A DNA stretch of 33,507 bases from Leptotrichiaceae bacterium (GCA_018059165.1 JAGOYM010000006.1:1-33507); one strand, 5' to 3'. Shown: positions 1-9,807, numbered from the stretch's first letter. The notes: a model not told the origin generated them from the sequence alone. Made by a program: numbers and translations.

Positions 1-2
1 GA

Positions 3-50
3 ATTGGTGCAATGCAATTAAAATCAGAATTCGTCAAAAAGCTTTCTTAA
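3..50 (+). CDS. C-terminal end of an unidentified protein (partial)
   Basis: The window opens in an open frame that reads IGAMQLKSEFVKKLS and stops with TAA at 48-50, 24 bases before the tyrS start. The short distance to tyrS suggests that both genes are on one transcript. Fifteen residues are too few to name the protein. The frame could also be chance, because it is cut by the window edge. Confidence 0.45.
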   Translation: MGAMQLKSEFVKKLS

Positions 51-74
51 AAAGAACTGAAAAAGGAGAAAATT

Positions 75-1289
75 GTGGATATCAAAAATGAAGTAGAAAG
101 ACAATACAATATTTTAAAGCGTGGTTGCGAAGAAATAATAAACGAAGTAGAATTTAAACAAAAATTAGAAAAATCAATTAAGAATAATAAACCATTGAAA
201 ATAAAATTAGGTATAGATCCAACAGGATCAGATTTACATATTGGTCATGCTGTTCCACTTAGAAAGTTGAAGCAATTTCAAGACTTGGGTCATACAGTAC
301 AATTCTTGATAGGAACATTTACAGCAAGAATAGGTGATCCAACAGGAAAGTCAGAAACAAGAAAAATGTTATCAAATGATGCAGTTCAAGAAAATATAAA
401 AACATATATAGATCAATTAGGGATTATTCTTGATTTAGAGAAAACAGAAATAAAATATAATGGAGATTGGCTAGAAAAGTTATCACTTGAAGAAGTATTG
501 AATCTATTGTCACAGTTTACAGTTTCTCAAATGGTTTCAAGAGAAGATTTTTCTAAAAGATTAGCAGAGAATAAGCCAGTTTCACTTATTGAGTTTATGT
601 ACCCAATTATGCAAGGTTATGATTCAGTAGCTCTTGAATGTGATGTAGAGTTAGGTGCAACAGAACAAAAGTTTAATATTTTAAGAGGCAGAGATTTACA
701 AAAAGCATATGGTCAAGAACAACAAATATGTTTGTTAATGCCAATATTAGAAGGATTAGACGGTGTTGAAAAAATGAGTAAGTCACTAAACAATTACATA
801 GGAATAACAGAAACTCCCAATGATATGTTTGGAAAAGTCATGTCTATTTCAGATGAGCTAATGTTCAGATATTATGAAATAATAACAGAAATACCACTTG
901 AAGAAATTGAGAAAATGAAAGAGGATGTTGCAAATGGAATATTGCACCCTATGGAAGCTAAGAAAAATCTTGGAAGAGAACTTGTTACAATATATCATGG
1001 ATTAGAAGAAGGGATAAAAGCAAAAGAATGGTTTGAAAATGTGTTTAGTAAGAAAAACCTTGATGTTAATTTACCAGAGGTAGAAATTGCAGGAAAAGAA
1101 GAAGGAATAATAGAGTTACTAGTAAATACGTTGAAGTTTACAAATACTACAAGTGAGGCAAGAAGACTTATAGAACAGGGAGGGTTTAAGATAAATGACG
1201 AAGCAATAAAAGACGTTAAGTCATCAATTAAGCTTGAATCTGGAATGATAATAAGAGCAGGGAAGAAGAAAATTGTTAAAGTTAAGTAG
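75..1289 (+). CDS. tyrS: Tyrosine--tRNA ligase (TyrZ-type)
   Basis: Charges tRNA-Tyr with tyrosine in the cytoplasm. The 404-aa protein has the class I signature HIGH at residues 55-58, preceded by GIDPTG, and a full KMSKS loop at 233-237. A C-terminal S4-like RNA-binding domain covers roughly 340-404 (SEARRLIEQGGFKIN region). The exact HIGH and KMSKS forms mark the TyrZ-like branch rather than the E. coli TyrS branch. Translation starts at GTG 75, with a GGAG Shine-Dalgarno at 65-68; no ATG nearby is as well placed. A hairpin terminator follows directly, so the transcript probably ends here. No T-box lies in the short upstream stretch that is visible. Confidence 0.96.
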   Translation: MDIKNEVERQYNILKRGCEEIINEVEFKQKLEKSIKNNKPLKIKLGIDPTGSDLHIGHAVPLRKLKQFQDLGHTVQFLIGTFTARIGDPTGKSETRKMLSNDAVQENIKTYIDQLGIILDLEKTEIKYNGDWLEKLSLEEVLNLLSQFTVSQMVSREDFSKRLAENKPVSLIEFMYPIMQGYDSVALECDVELGATEQKFNILRGRDLQKAYGQEQQICLLMPILEGLDGVEKMSKSLNNYIGITETPNDMFGKVMSISDELMFRYYEIITEIPLEEIEKMKEDVANGILHPMEAKKNLGRELVTIYHGLEEGIKAKEWFENVFSKKNLDVNLPEVEIAGKEEGIIELLVNTLKFTNTTSEARRLIEQGGFKINDEAIKDVKSSIKLESGMIIRAGKKKIVKVK

Positions 1290-1292
1290 AAA

Positions 1293-1327
1293 AAAATCAA
1301 GGCGGCAAAAGTCTTGATTTTATTTTT
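1293..1327 (+). terminator. Rho-independent terminator after tyrS
   Basis: AAAATCAAG (1293-1301) pairs with CTTGATTTT (1313-1321) around an 11-base loop, followed by TATTTTT. It lies 4 bases after the tyrS stop. Confidence 0.75.
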
Positions 1328-1364
1328 AATTAGTAATAAATAATAAAGATAAAAAGGAGACAAA

Positions 1365-2582
1365 ATGAAAGATTATAAATATTTTTTAAGAGAAAGTTTT
1401 GAATACCCAATGCTTCAAAATGATAGTAAATTGAAAGAGAGAGCCTCGTCACCACTTGAACTATTCTTTGATTTAATGCTTGTAGCAATTTTTGGAGTAG
1501 TAGCACATCAATTTTATCATATTACAATGATAGGATTATTATTAGCATTTTCATTATTCTTTGCAACATTTTTTGTATGGATTAATATAAATATGTTTAT
1601 GATGAGATTTTATAGTGCGTCATATCTTATACGAATAGGACTAATGAGCACGATGCTTCCACTATTTATGATTGCAAGTGTTGAAGATATTTCAAGTCCT
1701 GAAGGTATTCGTGTAATAAGTATAGGATTATTTTTTTCTAGAATTATATTAATTATTCTGTGGTATATTGTAGCGCTAAAAAATCCAAAAGTAACTAATG
1801 AGACTTTTAAAAAAGTAGTTAAGATTGATATAGTAGGTTATATAATTGGAGCTATTGTTGGTGGAATTCCATTCTTCGCACCAAATGAGTATGTTCTAAT
1901 TGTTGCGATTCTATTGGGGTCTGTTGCAGAAATTGGATACGATCAAATAATGTATAGATCTGTTTCGATAAGAGAATCAGAAGGTATGCCACTTCTAGAT
2001 GTAGATTTGTTAAATGAACGTATTCTTCTGTTTATAATTTTAATATTTGGTGAAGGAGTTCTATCATCATTTTCGATATTTAGTGAGCATAGCACAAATA
2101 ATACAGAACATATATTTTTAGGAATAGTTGTATTTATTAGTGTGTTCTTATTCTACTTACGCGTATATGAAGAATGGGTAATGAGAAAATTTATATCAAA
2201 AATGGAGACAGCACAAATAACGCGTGTAATGCTTATAGCATTTTTACAACTAAGTCTATACTCGATTTTGAATGCAATTTTAGTTCAAAAAGGGTTTGTT
2301 GATATTTCATTTAGAGTAGTTCTTTCTATAGTGTTGATGGTAATTTCTGGGGGCCATCATAGTGCTGATTTGCAAGAATTGAAATCTACTAAAACATCAG
2401 ATGAAGAAAAAAAGTTTGCTCGAGTAGATATTGTAACGCTTTATCCAATGTATATTTTAAGTATTCTAGTGTTGTTCATATCTAACAAAATAATAATTAT
2501 TTTGATTGTTTTTACATATTTTCTAATACACATTATACCGGTTCCATATCGTTATAAGCTATTTAAAACAAGAGTTGAGTAG
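1365..2582 (+). CDS. LtrA-family (low temperature requirement) integral membrane protein
   Basis: A 405-aa polytopic membrane protein with about ten or more hydrophobic segments from residue ~30 to the C-terminus. Two family hallmarks are visible: an N-terminal LELFFDLMLVA motif just before the first membrane segment (residues ~30-40), and an ERILLFIILIFGEGVLS stretch near residue 220, both typical of the LtrA family (Pfam PF06772). The substrate and role are not established for the family beyond early cold-growth phenotypes. Start ATG 1365 has an AAGGAGA Shine-Dalgarno. The gene stands alone between the tyrS terminator and the mutS2 promoter, so it is probably monocistronic. Family call is firm, function unknown. 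Confidence 0.85.
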   Translation: MKDYKYFLRESFEYPMLQNDSKLKERASSPLELFFDLMLVAIFGVVAHQFYHITMIGLLLAFSLFFATFFVWININMFMMRFYSASYLIRIGLMSTMLPLFMIASVEDISSPEGIRVISIGLFFSRIILIILWYIVALKNPKVTNETFKKVVKIDIVGYIIGAIVGGIPFFAPNEYVLIVAILLGSVAEIGYDQIMYRSVSIRESEGMPLLDVDLLNERILLFIILIFGEGVLSSFSIFSEHSTNNTEHIFLGIVVFISVFLFYLRVYEEWVMRKFISKMETAQITRVMLIAFLQLSLYSILNAILVQKGFVDISFRVVLSIVLMVISGGHHSADLQELKSTKTSDEEKKFARVDIVTLYPMYILSILVLFISNKIIIILIVFTYFLIHIIPVPYRYKLFKTRVE

Positions 2583-2595
2583 GTATTCATAAATC

Positions 2596-2624
2596 TTTAC
2601 TTTTTTAAGTATGATTGGTATAAT
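2596..2624 (+). promoter_or_regulatory. Sigma-70 promoter for the mutS2 operon
   Basis: TTTACT at 2596-2601, a 17-base spacer, then TATAAT at 2619-2624 with an upstream TG (2616-2617) giving an extended -10. Transcription would start near 2631, downstream of the ATG at 2611. This rules out 2611 as the mutS2 start. Confidence 0.75.
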
Positions 2625-2670
2625 AAATAGAACGATAATAAGAAATTTTAAGAAAGAAAAGGGATTAGGG

Positions 2671-5010
2671 ATGGAAAAAAATTATGATGTTTTGGAGTTC
2701 TATAAAATAATAAATAACTTAATAGACTTAGCAAGACTAGAAATAACTAAAGATAAATTTATTGATACAAATATACTAAAATCAAAATCAGAACTTGACA
2801 AAGAAATGATATTAATGCAAGAATTTATAGATTACTATAAATATGATGATGGGTTGGATATTGTTAATATAAGTAATATACAAAGACATATCAATTCTAT
2901 TGGCCTTATTGGATCTTATTTAAGTTCTGAAGAATTAGTTGATTTAAAGAAGAATCTTGTTACATATAGAATATCAAGAAGTAGAACAAAGAATGTTAGG
3001 GATAAATATAAAGCTTCGTGGCTTTTATTCTCTGATGTTGATGACTTAAAAGATATAGAAAAATATATTGAAGATGTAGCAAATGATGATGGAACGCTAA
3101 AAGATGATGCATCTATCGGATTAAGAGAAATAAGACGTCAGAAGTATAATATTAATGGCAATATTAAAGAAAAATTTGATGATATAATGTCTAATAAAGA
3201 TTTATCAAAAGCGGTTCAAGAAAAACTTGTAACAACAAGGAATGAGAGATTTGTAATTCCTATTAAAACAGAGTTTAAGGCTCTTATTAAGGGAATAGAA
3301 CACGATAGATCAGCAACAGGAAGTACTGTTTATATTGAGCCATTAAATGTGGTCTCATTAAATAACAAACTTAGAGAGTATGAAGCTAGAGAACGTGAAG
3401 AAATAAGAAAAATATTACTTAGAGTTACCGAATTAGTTAAGACAAAAAAAGATGAAATTATACAAATAAAAGAAATAATAGAAAGACTGGATCATCTTAA
3501 TGCAAAGACATTGTATTCGTTAGAAAATGATTGTATAGTTCCCAAAATAATAAATAAAGAATATTTGAAGTTAGTTGAAGCACGTCATCCTTTAATACCA
3601 AAGGATGAAGTAGTACCTATAAATTTTGAACTAGGAAGCAATGAAAAGATAATGTTAATAACAGGGCCTAATACAGGAGGGAAAACTGTAACTTTAAAAG
3701 TCGCAGGACTATTAACATTAATGGCGCTGTCTGGAATACCAATTCCAGTGAATGAAAAAACTGAGATAGGTTTTTTTGACAATGTACTTGCTGATATTGG
3801 CGATGAACAAAGTATAGAGCAGAATTTATCATCATTTTCGGGACATGTGAAGAGCATTAAAGAAATAGTGGAAAAAGCTAATTCAAGATCATTGGTATTA
3901 ATGGATGAATTAGGGAGTGGAACAGATCCTATGGAAGGATCTGCATTTGCTATGGCAATAATAGATTATTTAAAAGAAAAACATATTATGTCAATAATAA
4001 CAACACATTACAGTGAAGTAAAGGCACATGCATTTAATACAACAGGAATAAAGAGTGCATCAATGGAATTTAATGTGGAGACATTATCACCTACATATAG
4101 ATTGTTGGAAGGCATACCAGGAGAGAGTAATGCTCTGATAATAGCATCTAAATATGGGATGCCTGATGATATAATAAGAAATGCAAAAAGTTATATTAGT
4201 GAGGATAACCAAAAAGTAGAACAGATGATACAATCTATAAAAGAGAAAAATGATGAATTAGAAATATTAAAAGTAGAATTAGAAAAATCGACATCAAATC
4301 TTGAAGTACAAAGAAAATCATATGAACAAAAATTGATAGAAGTAGAAAATGAAAAGAATGATGTCATAAAAAAAGCATATGAAGAGGCGGAAAATTATTT
4401 AAAAGAAATGCAATCTAAAGCTAAAAATCTTATTGATAGAATAAGTCAAGATGAAGTAAAAAAAGAAGAAGCAAAAGATGCGCAAAAATCGTTAAATATG
4501 CTAAGAGAATCATTTAATGTTGACAAAAAACAAAATGTTAAAGAAAAGAAAATAGTTACATCAGATGTTAACTTTGAAGAAGGCGAAGAGGTACTAGTTA
4601 AGACACTAAATCAAAATGGTAAAGTACTTAGAATAATACCTGAAAGTAACAGTGTTCAAGTTCAAGCAGGAATTTTAAAGTTAGTTGTTTCAATGAATGA
4701 TGTTGTAAAAATAATGAAAAAACCTAAAAAGAAATATGGAAACTTTGCATCAGTTAAATCAACACAAGTTAGAGGAGAAGTTGATTTACGTGGTATGATG
4801 GGTGATGAAGCAATTGCAACATTAGAGACATATTTAGATAGAGCAATGTTAACAGGCTACAACGAAGTTTATATAATTCATGGAAAAGGAACAATGGTAC
4901 TTAGAAAAAGAGTTCAAGAGTTTCTAAAAGCATCGAAATATATTAAAGAATATAAGGATGCAAACCAAAATGAAGGTGGAATAGGCTGTACGGTAGCTAC
5001 GTTAAAGTAA
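2671..5010 (+). CDS. mutS2: MutS2: DNA/ribosome-acting ATPase with Smr endonuclease domain
   Basis: MutS2 is a MutS-like ATPase linked to suppression of homologous recombination and, in Bacillus, to rescue of collided ribosomes. The 779-aa protein (from ATG 2671) has the MutS core with Walker A GPNTGGKT at ~332-339, a Walker B LVLMDELGSGTDP and an ITTHYSE segment. A long charged coiled coil (~510-620) follows, then a C-terminal Smr nuclease domain (~705-779) with VDLRG and HGKGT. It lacks the MutS mismatch-recognition domain, as expected for MutS2. An in-frame ATG at 2611 would add 20 residues, but it lies upstream of the predicted transcription start and those residues do not look like MutS2. 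ispD follows after 32 bases. Confidence 0.94.
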   Translation: MEKNYDVLEFYKIINNLIDLARLEITKDKFIDTNILKSKSELDKEMILMQEFIDYYKYDDGLDIVNISNIQRHINSIGLIGSYLSSEELVDLKKNLVTYRISRSRTKNVRDKYKASWLLFSDVDDLKDIEKYIEDVANDDGTLKDDASIGLREIRRQKYNINGNIKEKFDDIMSNKDLSKAVQEKLVTTRNERFVIPIKTEFKALIKGIEHDRSATGSTVYIEPLNVVSLNNKLREYEAREREEIRKILLRVTELVKTKKDEIIQIKEIIERLDHLNAKTLYSLENDCIVPKIINKEYLKLVEARHPLIPKDEVVPINFELGSNEKIMLITGPNTGGKTVTLKVAGLLTLMALSGIPIPVNEKTEIGFFDNVLADIGDEQSIEQNLSSFSGHVKSIKEIVEKANSRSLVLMDELGSGTDPMEGSAFAMAIIDYLKEKHIMSIITTHYSEVKAHAFNTTGIKSASMEFNVETLSPTYRLLEGIPGESNALIIASKYGMPDDIIRNAKSYISEDNQKVEQMIQSIKEKNDELEILKVELEKSTSNLEVQRKSYEQKLIEVENEKNDVIKKAYEEAENYLKEMQSKAKNLIDRISQDEVKKEEAKDAQKSLNMLRESFNVDKKQNVKEKKIVTSDVNFEEGEEVLVKTLNQNGKVLRIIPESNSVQVQAGILKLVVSMNDVVKIMKKPKKKYGNFASVKSTQVRGEVDLRGMMGDEAIATLETYLDRAMLTGYNEVYIIHGKGTMVLRKRVQEFLKASKYIKEYKDANQNEGGIGCTVATLK

Positions 5011-5042
5011 CAGAAAGTAATAAAATAGGAAAAGAAAAGAGT

Positions 5043-5732
5043 ATGGATATGAATAAGATCAAATATTATTTTATAGTTACTGCTTCAGGAGTAGGGAAAC
5101 GGATGGGACTACCGTATCCTAAACAATTCCATGAAATATTAGGAAGACCTATTTTTATAAAAACATTAGAAGAGATAAGTAAGTCAAAGTTTATTGATAA
5201 AGTAATTATAACTACAAATAAAGAGAATATTGATACAGTAAAACAACACATTGATAAATACAACATAAATCTAGAAATAGATGTGATAGAAGGTGGCAGT
5301 GAACGTCAATATTCAGTGTATAATGCAATAAAATTTATAAATGATAGAAATGCAATTATTGGTGTTCAAGACGCAGTTAGACCAAATATTAAAGCGAATT
5401 ATATTGATGATACATATAATCAGTTACTTGAAAATAAAGATATAGATGGATTTGTTGTTGGTGTTCCATCAAAAGATACAATAAAAATAATTGATGAACA
5501 CGGCTTTATAACAAGTACACCGAAGCGAGAATATATTTTCAATGCGCATACTCCGCAAGTATTTAATTCGGAAATATTGATAAAAGCGTATGAAATGGCA
5601 GACAAGGATAACTTTCTTGGGACAGACGATGCATCTCTTGTAGAAAGAATAAATGGAAAAATCAAGATATATGTTGGAGAATATGATAATATAAAAGTAA
5701 CGACAATTGATGATTTAAAGTTTTTTGAATGA
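5043..5732 (+). CDS. ispD: 2-C-methyl-D-erythritol 4-phosphate cytidylyltransferase
   Basis: Transfers CMP from CTP to methylerythritol phosphate, the third step of the MEP isoprenoid pathway. At 229 aa it has normal length. Visible motifs are the nucleotide-binding loop TASGVGKRMGLPYPKQF near residues 13-29 (the second alanine of the usual AAG is Ser), QDAVRP in the middle, PSKDTIK for substrate binding, HTPQVF, and GTDDASLVE near the C-terminus. It is not fused to IspF. An ATG at 5049 is an alternative start two codons in; the AGGA at 5027-5030 does not decide between them. It sits in a run with mutS2, cysS and mreB in the same direction with short gaps. Confidence 0.93.
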   Translation: MDMNKIKYYFIVTASGVGKRMGLPYPKQFHEILGRPIFIKTLEEISKSKFIDKVIITTNKENIDTVKQHIDKYNINLEIDVIEGGSERQYSVYNAIKFINDRNAIIGVQDAVRPNIKANYIDDTYNQLLENKDIDGFVVGVPSKDTIKIIDEHGFITSTPKREYIFNAHTPQVFNSEILIKAYEMADKDNFLGTDDASLVERINGKIKIYVGEYDNIKVTTIDDLKFFE

Positions 5733-5777
5733 TTAAATATGAATAATGTGAAATAATAAAAGAGAAGAGGTAATCTA

Positions 5778-7181
5778 GTGAGAATATATAATACATTAAC
5801 AAATTCTATCGAGGAATTGAAAACAATAGAGGAAAAGAAACTTAAATTGTATGTTTGTGGACCTACAGTATACAACTACATCCATATAGGAAATGTTAGA
5901 CCACTTGTAGTATTTGATATTCTAGCAAGATATTTTGAATATAAAGATTTTGAAGTTAATTATGTTCAGAATTTTACAGATATAGATGATAAAATAATAA
6001 AAAGAGCAAATGAAGAAGGAATAACCGAAGAAGAAGTTACAAAGAAATATATTGAAGCATTTCATGAGGATACAAGTAAACTAAATTTGCTTAAAAATAT
6101 TAATAGGCCAAAAGTTACAGAAAATATACCTGAAATAATAGATATTATACAAAAACTTATAGACAAAGGATACGCATATTCAATAAATGGAGATGTCTTT
6201 TTCGATGTTCTAAAATATGAAAAATATGGTCAATTATCGAATCAAAAACTTGATGAACTTGAGTTGGGATCAAGAGTAGAAATAATGGAAGCAAAAAAAA
6301 ATCCGATGGATTTTGCATTGTGGAAAAATAAGAAAGAGGGAGAGCCTTATTGGGAGTCACCTTGGGGAAATGGTAGACCAGGTTGGCACATTGAATGTAG
6401 TGCAATGGCACATAAATATTTAGGAGAATCATTTGATATACATGGTGGTGGACAAGATTTGATATTCCCACATCATGAGAATGAAATTGCTCAAAGTAGA
6501 TGCGCTTATAATGGAGAGTTCGCAAAATATTGGATGCATAATGGTTATGTTCAATTGAATGGCGAAAAAATGTCGAAATCAACAGGGAACTTTTTTCTGC
6601 TTAGAGAAATAGAAGAAAAGTTTAGTGGTGCAGTAATAAGATTATTTATAGCATCAAACCATTATAGAAAACCAATGAATTTCTCATTTGAAGAGATGGA
6701 AAATACTAAAAAAACATTGGAAAATATTACTAATTCAATGCTAAGAATATCATCTAATCAAGCAGAACAGGAAATTGTTACAGATCATGAATTTATTGAT
6801 ATGATCACGAAATTTGATGAAAAATTCGAGTACGCAATGGAAGATGACTTGAACACGCCAATGGCATTAGCTACAATATTTGATCAAATAAGAGAAACGA
6901 ATAAATATATTGATAATAATGGTAAATCGTTAGGTGTTAAGGCATCGTACACATCTCTAAAGAAAAAGTTAATAGATGTAATTGGAATAGAAATAGAATA
7001 TGATAATAAAGGTGCTACAAATGATTTAACAGAAAAGCTTATAGAATTATTATTGAATTTAAGAAAAGAAGCAAGAGAAACCAAAAATTTCCCTTTATCT
7101 GATAAAATACGAGATGAGCTAAAGGCAATAGGAATAGAGATAAAAGACAATAAAGATGGAACTACAACAACATCATATTAG
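5778..7181 (+). CDS. cysS: Cysteine--tRNA ligase
   Basis: Charges tRNA-Cys; the cognate tRNA-Cys gene lies 2.5 kb downstream. The 467-aa class I synthetase has HIGN at residues 36-39 and KMSKS at 264-268. The structural and catalytic zinc ligands are in place: C27 (CGPTVYNY), C207 (GWHIECSAM), H232 and E236 (PHHENE). A DALR-type helical anticodon-binding domain fills the last ~130 residues. The start is GTG 5778, behind an AGAAGAGGT Shine-Dalgarno; the next residues [12 protein letters not shown] match the usual CysRS N-terminus. mreB begins 16 bases after the stop. Confidence 0.96.
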   Translation: MRIYNTLTNSIEELKTIEEKKLKLYVCGPTVYNYIHIGNVRPLVVFDILARYFEYKDFEVNYVQNFTDIDDKIIKRANEEGITEEEVTKKYIEAFHEDTSKLNLLKNINRPKVTENIPEIIDIIQKLIDKGYAYSINGDVFFDVLKYEKYGQLSNQKLDELELGSRVEIMEAKKNPMDFALWKNKKEGEPYWESPWGNGRPGWHIECSAMAHKYLGESFDIHGGGQDLIFPHHENEIAQSRCAYNGEFAKYWMHNGYVQLNGEKMSKSTGNFFLLREIEEKFSGAVIRLFIASNHYRKPMNFSFEEMENTKKTLENITNSMLRISSNQAEQEIVTDHEFIDMITKFDEKFEYAMEDDLNTPMALATIFDQIRETNKYIDNNGKSLGVKASYTSLKKKLIDVIGIEIEYDNKGATNDLTEKLIELLLNLRKEARETKNFPLSDKIRDELKAIGIEIKDNKDGTTTTSY

Positions 7182-7197
7182 AAAAAGAGGAGAAAAA

Positions 7198-8223
7198 ATG
7201 TTTAAATTATTAGATTTCTTTAGAGTGCACAAAAGTTTAGCTATAGATTTAGGAACAGCGAATATACTTATTTACGATAAACAAAAAAAGAAAATTGTTT
7301 TAAATGAACCATCAGTTGTTGCAAAAGATAAAAAAACTGGAAAAGTAATTGCTGTAGGTTCGGAAGCAAGAGAAATGTTAGGGAAAACACCAGATAGCAT
7401 AGTTGCAATAAAACCATTAAAAGATGGAGTTATAGCAGATATAGATTCTACAAGACAAATGATAGATCATTTTTTGAAAAAAATATATGGGAACTCATTA
7501 TTTAAACCAGAAATTATGATGTGTATGCCATTAGAGATAACTTCTGTTGAAAGAAAAGCATTATTTGACTCTGTAACAGGCGCAAAAAGAATCTATATAA
7601 TTGAGGAAGGAAGAGCTGCAATTATTGGGTCAGGAGTAGATATATCACGTCCTGAAGGTAATATGGTCGTAGATATAGGTGGAGGATCAACAGATATAGC
7701 AATTCTATCACTAGATGAAGTAATTTCTAGCAAATCAATAAAAGTTGCAGGAAACAAATTTGATGATGATATAGTAAAATACGTAAGAAATAACTACAAT
7801 TTACTAATTGGAGACAGAACAGCAGAGAAAATAAAGAAAGAATTGGCAACAGCACTCCCAGTGGAAGAAGAAGAAATTATGAATGTTAAAGGTAGAAATC
7901 TTGAAAATGGGATACCAAAAATAGTACAGATTAATTCTAATCAAGTATTAGAAGCAATCCAAGATTCACTTTATGAAATAATAACATCTACAAAAGAGGT
8001 TTTGGAAAAATGTCCTCCTGAATTAGCAGCAGATATATTAGATAATGGAATAATAATAACAGGTGGTGGATCGCTTATAAAGAACTTTGCGACACTTTTA
8101 GAAAAAGAAGTTAGAATAAAAGTAATTCTTTCAGAAGAACCACTTAACTCAGTAGTTCTAGGTGGAGGAAAAGCATTCGATAGCAAAAATCTACTAAAAA
8201 CACTACAAGTGAGAGAATATTAG
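7198..8223 (+). CDS. mreB: Rod-shape determining actin-like protein MreB
   Basis: Bacterial actin that forms membrane-bound filaments directing lateral cell-wall synthesis. The 341-aa protein (ATG 7198, AGAGGAG Shine-Dalgarno) begins with a short amphipathic stretch MFKLLDFFRVH suited to membrane binding. The actin-fold ATP motifs follow: phosphate-1 AIDLGTAN, phosphate-2 VVDIGGGSTDIA, and the adenosine motif GIIITGGGS. An upstream in-frame ATG at 7156 overlaps the end of cysS, has no good Shine-Dalgarno and is rejected. No mreC, mreD or rodA is adjacent, unlike in many rods. A cell with MreB is most likely rod-shaped or filamentous. Confidence 0.95.
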   Translation: MFKLLDFFRVHKSLAIDLGTANILIYDKQKKKIVLNEPSVVAKDKKTGKVIAVGSEAREMLGKTPDSIVAIKPLKDGVIADIDSTRQMIDHFLKKIYGNSLFKPEIMMCMPLEITSVERKALFDSVTGAKRIYIIEEGRAAIIGSGVDISRPEGNMVVDIGGGSTDIAILSLDEVISSKSIKVAGNKFDDDIVKYVRNNYNLLIGDRTAEKIKKELATALPVEEEEIMNVKGRNLENGIPKIVQINSNQVLEAIQDSLYEIITSTKEVLEKCPPELAADILDNGIIITGGGSLIKNFATLLEKEVRIKVILSEEPLNSVVLGGGKAFDSKNLLKTLQVREY

Positions 8224-8252
8224 TATTTAAATTGGATATAGAAGGAAATGAG

Positions 8253-9377
8253 ATGGAAAAAGAACGAATAATTGATATATTAGAGAAAGAATCTGAGTTT
8301 GAGAAGGTAAGTGCTACTTACCTTTTTTATGGTGACAAAAGAGTGGATCTAATTTATTATGCAAAAGAGTTCTGTAAACTTATATTACTTAAGAATAAGC
8401 AATCGACTGAAGATGAAGAGTATATTATGAGACAAATTAATGATGAAAGTCATCCAGATATTGAAATCATAAATAAAGATAACTCTGGAATCAAGATAGA
8501 TAAAGTGAGAGAAATTATTTATTCAGCAATTGAATCACCATATAACTCTTCAAAAAAAATATTTATTATAAATGGTGTGGAAGGCTTAAGAAAAGAGTCA
8601 GCAAATGCATTTTTGAAAATAATAGAAGAGCCACCAAAAGATATTTATTTTATTTTATTAACTAGAACATTAAACATTCTTCCTACAATAAAATCAAGAG
8701 CAATAAAATTTTATATACCTGCACAAACACCAGTTTCATTGAATGTTGAGAAAGAAACATATGATTTTTTTGATGGTAATACTGAAAAGATAGAAAAATG
8801 GAAAAAAAGTAATGTAAATATTAATGACAAAAAGAATGTTAAATTCAAAGAAACATTAGATATAATTAGGAAATATGACTATATGGAGAAGTTAGTAGAT
8901 TTATTTAAAAAAATAAATAGCAGTGACCAATCTGTGTCAATTGAAAAAACAGAATTAAAAGAATTGAAAGAATTGTTGAAAAATATTTCGAGCTTTCATG
9001 AGGTAGAATTTCTAAGTAGCTATGATAAGCTAAAACAAAAAGATTTTACATATGAAAAACTAAAAGAGTTAGAGGAATTCATTGATACAAATGAAATACG
9101 TTTCTATTCTGATTTTATTAATGCACAAGATTTCATAATTAGAAAAATATCAGTAATGAGTGTAGAAGAGTATTATGAATTATTATACGAAATAGATACA
9201 ATATATAAACAAAAGAAAGATAAATTACTAGATTTACTATCGAAAATAACAGTTAAAGTGACGAAGCAAATCGATGAAACAAGATTAATGAAATTGATTT
9301 CTATAAAGAATAGTCTAAGAAGTAATGTAAACCCTAGAAGTGTTGTTTTTAACTTTTTTGAAGTATTAAGAAATTAA
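8253..9377 (+). CDS. holB: DNA polymerase III delta' subunit-like AAA+ protein
   Basis: Part of the clamp-loader complex that places the sliding clamp on DNA. Recognisable AAA+ features are the sensor/trans-arginine region with KESANAFLKIIEEPP, followed by ILPTIKSRA, the SRC-like motif of clamp-loader subunits. The usual Walker A is degenerate (FYGDKRVD, no GKT), as is common in delta' subunits, which do not hydrolyse ATP. The C-terminal half (~170-374) is lysine-rich and poorly conserved. Start ATG 8253 is preferred over TTG 8232 because GAAGGA at 8241-8246 is correctly spaced for it. It is the last gene of the ispD-cysS-mreB group. The subunit assignment is good but rests on motifs only. 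Confidence 0.8.
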   Translation: MEKERIIDILEKESEFEKVSATYLFYGDKRVDLIYYAKEFCKLILLKNKQSTEDEEYIMRQINDESHPDIEIINKDNSGIKIDKVREIIYSAIESPYNSSKKIFIINGVEGLRKESANAFLKIIEEPPKDIYFILLTRTLNILPTIKSRAIKFYIPAQTPVSLNVEKETYDFFDGNTEKIEKWKKSNVNINDKKNVKFKETLDIIRKYDYMEKLVDLFKKINSSDQSVSIEKTELKELKELLKNISSFHEVEFLSSYDKLKQKDFTYEKLKELEEFIDTNEIRFYSDFINAQDFIIRKISVMSVEEYYELLYEIDTIYKQKKDKLLDLLSKITVKVTKQIDETRLMKLISIKNSLRSNVNPRSVVFNFFEVLRN

Positions 9378-9425
9378 ATCAATTCTGAAAAGAAGATATA
9401 TATTATAAATTATTTATGAATAGAG

Positions 9426-9454
9426 TTGATATTTTCTAGTAAATACTGTATACT
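9426..9454 (+). promoter_or_regulatory. Promoter of the tRNA cluster
   Basis: TTGATA (9426-9431), a 17-base spacer and TATACT (9449-9454). Transcription would start near 9461, about 15 bases before tRNA-Val. Confidence 0.75.
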
Positions 9455-9475
9455 AGTTGAGTACTAAATAGTAGT

Positions 9476-9551
9476 GGTCGCATAGCTCAGTTGGGAGAGC
9501 ACCTGCCTTACAAGCAGGGGGTCATTGGTTCGAGCCCAATTGTGACCACCA
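9476..9551 (+). tRNA. tRNA-Val (anticodon TAC)
   Basis: Full cloverleaf: acceptor GGTCGCA pairs with TGTGACC (one G-T), D arm GCTC/GAGC, anticodon stem CCTGC/GCAGG with loop CTTACAA, T arm ATTGG/CCAAT with TTCGAGC. Discriminator A; CCA is encoded. First of four tRNAs on one transcript. Confidence 0.97.
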
Positions 9552-9558
9552 TTTTTAT

Positions 9559-9635
9559 GGAGGTGTAGCTCAGTTGGTTAGAGTGCTTGCCTGTCACGCA
9601 AGATGTCGCGAGTTCGAGTCTCGTCACTTCCGCCA
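9559..9635 (+). tRNA. tRNA-Asp (anticodon GTC)
   Basis: Acceptor GGAGGTG pairs with CACTTCC; anticodon stem CTTGC/GCAAG with loop CTGTCAC; T loop TTCGAGT. Discriminator G, as is standard for Asp; CCA is encoded. Its synthetase gene aspS is 2.3 kb downstream. Confidence 0.97.
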
Positions 9636-9642
9636 TAAATAT

Positions 9643-9718
9643 GCCTCGATAGCTCAGTCGGTAGAGCAAGGGACTGAAAATCCCTGTGTCCGTGGTTCGA
9701 TTCCGCGTCGAGGCACCA
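9643..9718 (+). tRNA. tRNA-Phe (anticodon GAA)
   Basis: Acceptor GCCTCGA pairs perfectly with TCGAGGC; anticodon stem GGGA/TCCC with loop CTGAAAA; T loop TTCGATT. Discriminator A; CCA is encoded. Confidence 0.97.
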
Positions 9719-9732
9719 CTTTTTAAAAATAA

Positions 9733-9807
9733 GGCGACATGATCGAGTGGCTTAGGTAGAGGTCTGCAACACCTTGTACACCGGTTCGAATCCGGTTGTC
9801 GCCTCCA
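9733..9807 (+). tRNA. tRNA-Cys (anticodon GCA)
   Basis: Acceptor GGCGACA pairs perfectly with TGTCGCC; anticodon stem AGGT/ACCT with loop CTGCAAC; T arm CCGGT/TCCGG region with TTCGAAT. The discriminator is U (T9804), the expected identity base for tRNA-Cys; CCA is encoded. Confidence 0.97.
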
